From Clostridiales bacterium (GTDB lineage: Bacteria > Bacillota > Clostridia > Christensenellales > UBA1242): a DNA stretch of 39,583 nt. Position numbers and translations under genes: made by a program. Where the stretch lies: contig SVIR01000009.1 of assembly GCA_015069395.1 (NCBI GenBank), positions 1-39,583 on the forward strand. The letters run 5' to 3'. A model generated the notes under the pieces. That model searched no databases and had not been told where the DNA came from. It worked only from the letters and a program-made list of their open reading frames with translations. Below, piece by piece: positions 27,801 through 37,900 of the stretch. Each line of letters begins with the position of its first letter. Within the stretch, counting starts at the first letter, position 1.

Positions 27801-28178
27801 ATGATTGATCTCAAATCAAAACTAATTCTAAAAATATTGGCTAAAGAATGTGAAAATGGGAATTATAAAATAATTGAAATTTCCGACATAATTTTATCAT
27901 TGCCACGTCATTATCGAATGGATAGTGAAGCTGTAAAACATATTCTCACCCACCTTGAACGACAAGATATAATTTCAATAAAATATGACGACGACAATTT
28001 ATTCTGTCTTGCCGTACTTCCATATGGATATCAAATTTTGGAAGATGAGAAATATTCCAAAAAAAATAAGAACAAAAAACTTGCTTGGGCAAATATAATA
28101 ATTAGTTTCTTTTCTGCGCTTTTGGGCACAACTTTTGCAATCTTTTTGTGTTACTACATTTTAGAATCTATGAGATAA
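27801..28178 (+). CDS. Small winged-helix-like protein with C-terminal membrane anchor (plus-strand copy)
   Basis: 125-aa protein of unknown function with the same layout as the divergent gene at 27352-27711: a helical N-terminal domain of about 85 residues (KSKLILKILAKEC, then IIEISDIILSLP, then VKHILTHLERQDIISIKY), a polar lysine-rich linker (KYSKKNKNKK) and a C-terminal hydrophobic helix (ANIIISFFSALLGTTFAIF). The ATG has a short AGG ribosome site four bases upstream. It forms a single-gene transcript ended by the hairpin at 28177-28212. DNA binding is inferred from the predicted fold only. Confidence 0.65.
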   Translation: MIDLKSKLILKILAKECENGNYKIIEISDIILSLPRHYRMDSEAVKHILTHLERQDIISIKYDDDNLFCLAVLPYGYQILEDEKYSKKNKNKKLAWANIIISFFSALLGTTFAIFLCYYILESMR

Positions 28179-28212
28179 AAAAACATATTGGCAAAACCAA
28201 TATGTTTTTTTT
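28177..28212. terminator. Bidirectional terminator between the plus-strand membrane protein gene and radC copy 2
   Basis: AAACATATTGG and CCAATATGTTT with loop CAAAA, flanked by A and T tracts, between convergent stop codons. Confidence 0.9.
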
Positions 28213-28213
28213 G

Positions 28214-28960
28214 TTAATTATTTGATATGCACGTAAAAGCTGTTTTGAGCTGTTCGACATCACAATATTCTCTTATTATTCTTTTGTCCAACTGTCCATA
28301 AACACCATCTTCGCCAACAATATAAGAATTTACTAGATTTATCCCACAGGACTCACAAAGTTTTTGAATTTCTTTAAGAGAATCCTCATCTGCTTTTGAA
28401 GGTGCAGAGCTTCCATACGGATGACAATGAGCAACAACCAAAGAAGCTGGTTTTGAGGTCGCCAAAAAGTTGGTCAGCTCCAACATTGAAATTGAAACTT
28501 TTTGTGCATCGTTCATATTAATTCTTCTTTTGTGGGTTACAATGTTTCCTGGACTAATTGCCAACAAAAGCATATTTTCAGTATTTCTAAAACGAAGGTG
28601 ATCTTCAACGATATCCACAATATCTGCAATACACTCCACTTTCGTTTTTCTGCCCATTTTAGCAGTTGTATAATAATAAAACATATCAGAAAACAGAGCA
28701 ATCTTTTTTGCCGAACGGTCGTTAATCCCTTTTATCCTTTTCAAATCTTCTACATCAGCATCAACGATGTGTGTAAAACTCTCATATTCTTCCAAAAGGC
28801 GATGTGCCAAGGGATTCACATCTCCCCTTGGGAATACATAGGTCAAGAAAACTTCGACTGCTTGAATCGGGCTTAGGTTTTCAAGACCAACTTTCGAAAC
28901 AAGATCCAAAAGCCTTTCTCTATGTCCCTCGTGAATATTTTTCTCTTGGGGCTTTTTCAT
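28214..28960 (-). CDS. radC: RadC family JAB/MPN-domain protein (copy 2)
   Basis: 248-aa RadC-family protein closely related to copy 1; both share FPRGDVNPLAHRL and the helix-hairpin-helix segment (IKGINDRSAKKI here). The JAMM motif is complete: Glu161, His178 and His180 in HCHPYG, Asp191 in PSKAD. The C-terminal halves differ much more than the N-terminal halves, so the copies are not a recent duplication. AAAGGAG precedes ATG 28960 by seven bases. The stop of the giant GLUG protein is only 30 bp upstream with no terminator between, so it is probably read from that transcript. Confidence 0.88.
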   Translation of the reverse strand: MKKPQEKNIHEGHRERLLDLVSKVGLENLSPIQAVEVFLTYVFPRGDVNPLAHRLLEEYESFTHIVDADVEDLKRIKGINDRSAKKIALFSDMFYYYTTAKMGRKTKVECIADIVDIVEDHLRFRNTENMLLLAISPGNIVTHKRRINMNDAQKVSISMLELTNFLATSKPASLVVAHCHPYGSSAPSKADEDSLKEIQKLCESCGINLVNSYIVGEDGVYGQLDKRIIREYCDVEQLKTAFTCISNN

Positions 28961-28990
28961 AATTTTCTCCTTTGTATAGACAAATGCTTA

Positions 28991-31900
28991 TCAAGCAACA
29001 TAAGTCTCATAAACATACCCAGGTCTTCCTGTTGAATTGATTGCTTCACCACTAGTCCAACTAAGTTTGTGGGCACCTCCTGTCCAGTAACCACCGACAT
29101 TAACCAATCCTCCTATAGCGACTGACCAAGAATAGGCTTGTATCTTCAAATACATTTTGCTTGTAGCATTTTCAAGAGCCTTTCCATATGTTGAGCCATC
29201 AAAATCAGATGAAACGCTACTATGTTGTGATGCTGGCATTGCTGTCCATGCATTATCAATATTTTCTTTCCATCTTCCTAAAGCTCCCCAAGCAGAAGCT
29301 TGAACTCCAAAATAACTATCTGAAGAAGAAGCAGCTGAGATTGAAGAAGTTCCAAAGTATGCCGTTCCCTTTCCTGAAGCAGTGGAAACTTTGAGATTAT
29401 ACCTACTTCCATTAGAGCCATCTCCTCCGCCGGCATTTCCACTAGCACCAGATGTATAATAGAAACCGTTTGCGATTCTTCCAAGTCCACCGAGACCACC
29501 GTTTCCAGAGTAGAGAGTTTTATAATCCGATCTTCCTTTGCTTGCAAAAGTAACTTCAGTTCCTGCAACATTTCCATTTGTACCATTCGTACCTGCAGTT
29601 CCTCCACCTTGGCCTCCAGTAGCATAAGAGCCGTTGAACTCTCCATTTTTTCCGTCAGAGCCATTGCTTCCGCGTCCACCAAGGCCAGCAATAGCTATTA
29701 AGTATTTTCCAGAAGCAGTGTCAATAGATCCACCATTTGTTCCGTCTCCACCATCTTTCCCACTATTACTATATTTTTGTTCTTGAGTATATCCATCTCC
29801 TGCGATTAAAATATCGTTAAATACGCCAGCACTTGCGAATATAGCGTTGTTAGATAATGTTGCATTAACATTAAGATTATTAAATTCTGAGTCTGCGCCA
29901 TACAAGAATACGTTTGAAGTCAAATTGATTACATCCTTGTTATTGGCTGTCATAATTGTATGTCTTGTAGTAGTACTACCAGCCCAAATATTTCTAATAC
30001 CCCCAGCAATTTTTAAATTCTTCAAAACACCATCGTTTGTATTTATAAATAATGAAGAATTGTCTATACTGCTAGAAACAATGGTTAAATCTTTTATTGT
30101 TTTTAAGTTTTTGTTAAACAATATAGACTCCCAATATCTTAAAGAATAATTATTTCCAACAAAATCTTTGTCATTAGAAATTCCAGCAAAATTCTTCAAT
30201 CCTAAAGAAATGTCATCTGCAAACAAAATATAGTCTATGTTTACAGCTTCTGAAGAATCTTCTTTTATAGCATTAGCTGAAGAGCCAACTTGCCCACTGT
30301 ATCTAAATGCATATTCTTCACTTGAATAATCTGCTGGAGCGTAAAATGTTCCAAATGTCGCTGTTTCCCAACCGGCATCATTAACATTCTTTTCAAATGT
30401 ATTTGCAACATATCCACTTGGTTGACTAATTGAAAAGCTTTCTGCCATTCCTTGAATCAAAGTCAAAGACCTATCTTCTATTGTATCAACATTTTCTTTA
30501 TATATTCCTTCAATTTTTAAATCTGCATCTTTGTCTCTTATATATCCAAATGAAACATATGCTTCAGAAGTTATGTTTCCATCTGCATCTTGAACCGCAG
30601 AAACAAAATCATTGACAATATAATCTATATCGATGCCATCATAGGAATACATATATCCCATTCCTGAAAACGTTCCAAGATCCGTAGTCGTAGAACTATC
30701 CACCCCATCACTAAGATCATTATCAATAGACAAAGAATATTTTTTATATCCTCTATAACCAAATTCTCCAGTTTTGAAGACAAACATTGTTCCACCAACT
30801 ACAGCCTCTATATCTGTTCCGTTAATTTCTACTTCATCTGTTTCAAAGTATGTAACCTCTATTACCCCACAACCATAAACAGAAACTTGTGATTCTTTAA
30901 GATTGTTGACAACTTTTGTTGTTGTGAGAATAGAACAATCTTCCTGTGAACAATAAGAGCATCCAGAGGCTTGAGAGGTCATTTTTGCCGCATTAAAGGT
31001 TGCTATTTTATCTCCATCTTCATCATAATTATAGAAAGATATTGACGAACTTGGAACATATAAATCAGCATCAGCTCTAGTAAATGTAACATATTCTCTT
31101 GAAATTTTTATTGAATTTCCAACTGAAACCCAATCAGGCAAAACAACCCCCTCATTTGATGGAATCATATAAACTGAAAATGTATTTGTGCCATCTGAAA
31201 TTTCAACTTGGCTGCCTCCACCATTTATTGCTGCAAGCTTAAATGGATCTGTAGCACCAACACCAACATTAACAGAATAGAAATCTGTACCATAATATTG
31301 GGTGGCTATTCTTGTAGATTCAGAGTCAAAATCAGAGCCAACATATACAACATATTTTGTACCACTAATATCTTGAATCTCAAAGTTTGGTATATTTACT
31401 CCTTGTTGGTACCAAACCTTAAGACCTGTACCCAATCCAGTGTTTGAAACAAGTTTATTAAATGCCATTGTTCCAACTGTAACTGATTGCTTTATATCAG
31501 TAATATTATAATAAGTTGTTAAGTTTGTAAAGTCAGAAGCATTAAATCCTGCCCATGACCCAGTCGCACTTGAGACTACTAAATGTCCATTATCAATAAT
31601 GAAATCATAATTCGCATAAGAGTCTGTAACTGTCCAGCCTCCACTTTGATAAACCAAGTTAAAATTGCCATTTCCAAGAGCTATTTTACTGCTTGAAATT
31701 CCTAAGTTTGACAAATTGTATTTATTTGCCCAAATATTTTCAAATGTATACGTGCTAAGATCATATCCTTCAACAGGTTGCCAACTATTAATATATCCTT
31801 GCAACTCTGCAGAATAATCTTTGTCTACAGTGGTTGCACTTAAGATTGCTCCATTTGCTTTTGTAATAGTAAGGATTCCGTTTGTATCTATCGCAACAGC

Positions 31901-34900
31901 ATAGTCTGAATTAGAACCAGAAACGCTCCAACTTCCATCTGCCTCTTTTGTAAGAGTATATGAACCTAATACTATTTGAGAAATGGTGTCATACTGACCA
32001 CTAAGAATTGTTTTCAAATTCAAAGACTTTGCATAGATCAAAGAGTCAAAAGAAATAGATTTTGTAGTTGATGCAAATCCTTTCAAATTCACATTTGTTG
32101 TAGCAGTTGAATTTTCTGGGATTATAGTTGTTTCAGATTGGGTTTCTATATCAACTTCCAATTCGGCATTAGTTTCTTGATTATAATAAGTATTAAATGT
32201 TAGCTTTAATGTTCTATCGCTATAATTTTGTGTTGTATCCCCAGAATATATCAATCTATACGGTGTTGAAGACTTGTCTAAAACTGAGACTGCCGTAATA
32301 TCAGTATAAGTACCTGCAGTATTAGACAATTCTGCTTTGTTCAACGTATAAGTTGAATTCAGACCAGCTAATTGCTCTAAAGATATTGCAACTTTTCCAG
32401 AGTCTATCTTGACATTATTTTTTTGCAAATAAATACTTTCCAGCTCTACATCATAGTCAAGTTGTACATTCGCTTGGATAGAATTTGCCTTTTCTGTTCC
32501 AAAATACAATGTAGCCTCTACGTTTACTCTTCTTCCTAAAATACTAAACGAATCAATTGTGCTAAACGCCATATCTGTACTCGAAATAGTAATATTCTTT
32601 TCATTAATTTGACTCATATCTACATTTTCGTCATTTACAATAATGCTTGTACTCAATTTATATCTATAAGGAGTCATAACAGAAACAATATTTCCACCAT
32701 TCTTAACAACAGCAACCCCCTTGCCATTTACAGTTATCGTTTCAAGGTCGGTTGTTTTGGTTTCTTTTGCAGTGTCAATCCTTTCTAAGTAATCTTGTAC
32801 ACTGCCGTATGTAAATTGAGACGCCGTATTTTGACCAAGCTTTCCATTTTCTTCTTTTAAATACTCTTCATAACCTTTAAAATAACCATATGAGAAATAA
32901 CTAGATGACGCACTCAAACGATAAGCCTGATCAATCAAATTATAATCAAGTGTACTATTAATATAATCCAATGACATAAGATTGTAGTACCAATCATCAT
33001 AGCTTCCTGTATTGTAATGGAGAGCATTTAAACCCGTAATAGATGTTTTTGTTCCGTTTCTATCCAATATACCAGCATAACCAATCCAACCAGATCCTTG
33101 GAATGCAACACTCCAGCTTTCATTTTCAAGCTTAGCCAACTCATTAAAGAAATTCAAATCAGAATATCTTCTTGTCATATTATCTTGCATAAAAATTCTA
33201 GTTGGGAAGCCGTATGAATCATAACCACTTATCCAATATCCATCGGAAACCTTAAATTTTGCTTGGATTGAGCTAAGATTACCCTCGTTGTTTGCCAAAA
33301 CTGATTGTCTCTCAAATACCAACTGAGTGGTTTGATTGTCTGGTTTAATCCAGCCATCATTTTTTATGTTGTTTGTTGTAGAATAACAACCATCAATATC
33401 TCCACCTTCTGCGCATATACCATAAGCATAAACTCTTCGAGGAGTGTCTGTATATTTTAAATCAAAAGCATATTTCAAAGGTTCAACTCTTATATAGTAC
33501 GTCGCACCACTATCTTTTGTCCCACTAACGTGACGTGCATCTGAAATCGTTGCACTTATATCGCTCATCTTGCTCAACGCTTCAACAGGGCCTTCGTTTA
33601 TACAAGAAACATAATCAACATCACCGGATGCAGCAATACCTGCAGCATAAGCTTGATTTTCACTCTGATAAGATCCTGCCCCAACAAAACCAACATTATA
33701 ACAGCGAGACACTACTGTTCCACCTGCCCCAGAATCAATTTTACCTACGATTCCTCCAGCATAATACGAATTTGCTGCTGCACCATTATAACCTGCCAAA
33801 ACTGAGTTTGCATTATAGTTGTATGAAACTGTATTCTTTTGGGTAATTTTACCAATCAAACCACCAACCGTCATTTTGTTTGTTCCTGATACATTGATAA
33901 GACCAGAGTTTGTAGAATAATTTATTGTTCCATTAGATCCACTTAATGTACCAACAATACCACCAACCGTACCTTCTAGTCCACCAGCAGCAACCTTAAT
34001 ATCAGCCATGTTATCTACTGCAACAACGTCACCTTTCATATCTGCAACAAGTCCACCAACAAGTTGTTTTCCGGAAACATCCAAACTTCCTTGAAGGGTA
34101 ATATTTTTCAATTGTCCTTGCATACCTTGAGCCAAAACAGCTGAAACGTTTAAAGCCCCTTTTGTAGATAGTCTCAGGTTTTCGATATTGCCTACAACAT
34201 TTTCAAAAAGTCTATTCTCAATATTTGATAAGGTATTATTATTTCCATCTAAAATAAAGTTGAGTCCAGTATTTCCTATGTCTGTTTTATAAGAAAAACC
34301 TGTCACTTTTGACAAATCAAAACTATATCTTAAAACAAAGCGATAATTCTTGTCATAATTGTCAGAGTCTGATGTTGAGATCATTTGTTGGAATTTTCCA
34401 ATGTTTGGAACACCTAAGAACCAATAGTCGCCAGCAGACTCTCCTATCGTATCATATTTTTCTAATACTTCTGTATAAAGAACAGGGGTATAATCATATT
34501 CGCTCAATCCAGTTTCTGGATTTTGAGAACCGTCAATCTCCGTTCTTCTATAAGAGGTTACATTTTTAAGATATCCAAATCCGTGAGACGCATAACCATA
34601 GTTAACAAATGGGTTGAAATACCATTTTGAAAATGTCTCATCTACAGAGCCATCTAAACTTATTGAGTTAACTGTTTTTATATTTGCCGAATCATTATAT
34701 TCTAAAGACATATCGTCGATATCAACATAATCAAATCCAGTAGTAATAGCAGAAGCACTGCCGTTCAACACTTGTCCAAAACTGCTAAATTTTCCTTTCA
34801 AAAATGATACAGCTAGTTCTACCCCTGAATCATTTAAAACATCATTAAGCGTGGTTTGTGTAATTGAATAAACATCACAAAGTTTATTTGGTGAATTTGT

Positions 34901-37900
34901 TGCGCTTGAAGTTGTATATGCAAAAGCACTTACATCAATATTTGCTACATAAGATTCCAACAATCCTGAAGCATAAGTTGATTTTGCAACTGAATACTTT
35001 GCTCCATCATAGTTTGAAATCACAGAGAACTTTCCTTGTTCAGCGCCACGATAATACAAGTCAGCATCTGAATAAGTTTCATTTATGATACCACCACTAG
35101 AATAGCCAACAATTCCTGCAAGTCGAAGTTGTTGATTGGCTCCTCCAATAGAGATTTTCCCTTTTACTCCAACACCATAAATATAACTTTCGTTGTAAGC
35201 CCTTCCAGCAACACCACCATAAAAACCTAGACTTAAATTGTTTGTGTTTATATCAACATTTGCATCTATGTCTAATACAAGCCCTGAAACTCCCCCGATC
35301 TCTGCTTGAGAAGTAGTATTGCTACCGATAGTATTTACAATACCACCAAGTGCAGTTGCAGAAGTTATATCAACTGTCTCAGTATGTGTCCTTTTAAACA
35401 CTTGTCCATTTCCGACAATATAGATATTTTTTAATTCGTCTGCTAAAACCTCTTCCGAAGAAATTGCATTGTCTACTGAGACCCAAGAGATATTATGAGT
35501 TGTTGACATTGATGCTTCGTCAAGCTTTGTATCTATGTTACTATTTGACAATAAATATGGGTTTAGTTTATGTCCTTGATCAAAAGCTGTTGTAAACAAA
35601 TTTCTAAATTCTGTCAAAATTTCAAAATTGTTTTCTTCTATTTGGTCCTTTGAGATTGCAGTAGTATAGCCTTCATATATTCCAGAAGCACCATATTTGC
35701 AATCTGTGTTTCCAGTTTCAATCTGATAAGCCATATTTACACCAGAAGAATAAAGGTTTTCATCATAATAAACAGCAGAACTATTTTCTCCAACAATTGC
35801 TCCGACATTATATTGAGCTAAGTCTGACGTTAAATAACGATTGAATGATGTCATTAATGAAGAAGAATTTTCAACAGAAATCTTAGAACCGGCCCCTACG
35901 ATTCCACCAAAACTATATCCACTGAGCAATTGAGTTTGGAAACTTTGATCTTGTAGTACAAACACATCGCCATAAGAATAACAATTTTCGATTGTATAAG
36001 AACCTTCATATTCAGAACCAACTACAAAATTGGCATCTCCAGCAGTCCTCAATGCATATCTACCTACAATTCCACCAACAGTAATATATGGTTTTGGATC
36101 AAGATTTAAACCATATGCCTTTACAGCTCCACCATAAATTACGTTCGCAATTTGAATTGATTTGTTTCCACCATCAATAACGGTATCATAATCGACTCTT
36201 TCAACAAAACCAATCGCTCCACCAAAGTTGAGATTAGAAACATTTGACAATACATTTCCAGAAACATTTACAAATCTGTTTTCAAACTCTGCATTGATTA
36301 ATATCTTATACTCTTCTTTTCCTTCTACTTTTTGTGCTTTTCCAATTAAACCACCTACGTTTACAGTAAGATCCTTTCCTGCTACTCCTCCTTGAGCCAC
36401 ACAAATATTAAGAGAATTTTCTATCTGTGCATTACTTTCAAAACTTGAAACAAGATTACCCACAATTCCACCGATAGATGTTTCGTATAAGTTGTCTTCA
36501 TTTTCGGTAATTTCTATCATAACATCAATAGTTCCTGCAAGATACACTTTGCCTGCAACAACAATATCTCCGTTCAAAATACCAAACAAACCACCAATGC
36601 TTGAGCCCTTAGAACCTGCTACGAATGAGTTTAGTTCATAAAGATATTTATTTTCTGTAGTATCTACTGTTTCCAATTCGGCATATGTCCTTGTTCCATT
36701 TGCAGCTTCAGAATAAAGGATTTGCCCCATACTAAAATCAAGTCCAAAAGAATTAATATCTACAGAGTTTTCTACGCGACCAGCAAAACCTCCAATGTTT
36801 GCCACAATCGAGCTAACCGTTGTAGCCATTGTGTTTGCTTGATAAACACCTCCCTTAATGCTTTGTGCATCTCCCTCTGCTCCTTCAATGTTCAAATAAG
36901 AACCCGAAACAGTTCCAAACAACAATCCCGCATTAAGATTATTAAAATCTGACAACAAATAAATTCTCAATCCTTGTGCAATACTTTCTTCAGCACTTTC
37001 TAATGATACTTTATCTGCTGCAGACAATTCTCCAACAAAACCACCAATATTGGCTGAAAGAGAACTTCCTCCAGTAGTCTTAACTTCCATTACAACTTCG
37101 TCCAATACAGAACATACAACCGAAAGTGACGCCTTTTGCCCGCCACTCGCCTTTGTTGCCTTTCCTGTATAAAGACCTATAGATGCATCTTTGTTTACAA
37201 ACTCAAATCTAATATACTTAAGCCCTGATATCTCTTCACCTTCTCCATCAATAGCCCCAACCTTGAGTCCTTCTAATACCACAGGTGTCACGCCTGATGT
37301 TTGTTCTACAAAACCGGCCAATAAACCTAGATATATATTCTCTTCTGCAGCACCACTTTCGCTTCCTATTACTTGCTTAACAGTAATCAATACATCGTTT
37401 CGAAGAACAACCTCATTATCAGCAAAAGAGGTTCCACTAGCATAACTTGTAAACAAACCTGCAGCTTGCACCTTTATACCCGTTGACAAAGATACAATTT
37501 TTGAGCCAACATAAGTATCGCTGTTTACAACCATTTTAACTTCTCTAAACAACGAATCATTTGCCGTTTCTTCTACAAAACTAAAATCAAATTCACCACC
37601 ACCTTCGTCATCGTTATAAACATATATATTTAAACTTTCAATATCTGCAGAATCCAGACTCTTGAACAATGGTTGCGACATAATGATACCTACATAATCC
37701 CCTCTTTGTCCACCAACTATTTCGCCATCTTTTCTTGTAACAATATCAACAACACCTTCAACATCAGATTTCATAAACGCATAGTACGAAATCAGTCTAC
37801 CAGTAAATCCTTCAATAGGCAACAAGCTTTGGATTTCTGTAGACAATGTTCCTGTCAAATCAATATCTCTGTAAGTTTCATTGCCATCATTATCCGTTGT

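Noticed and set aside
29420..29790. Collagen-like domain
   Set aside because: Gly-X-Y periodicity is broken repeatedly; described only as glycine-rich.
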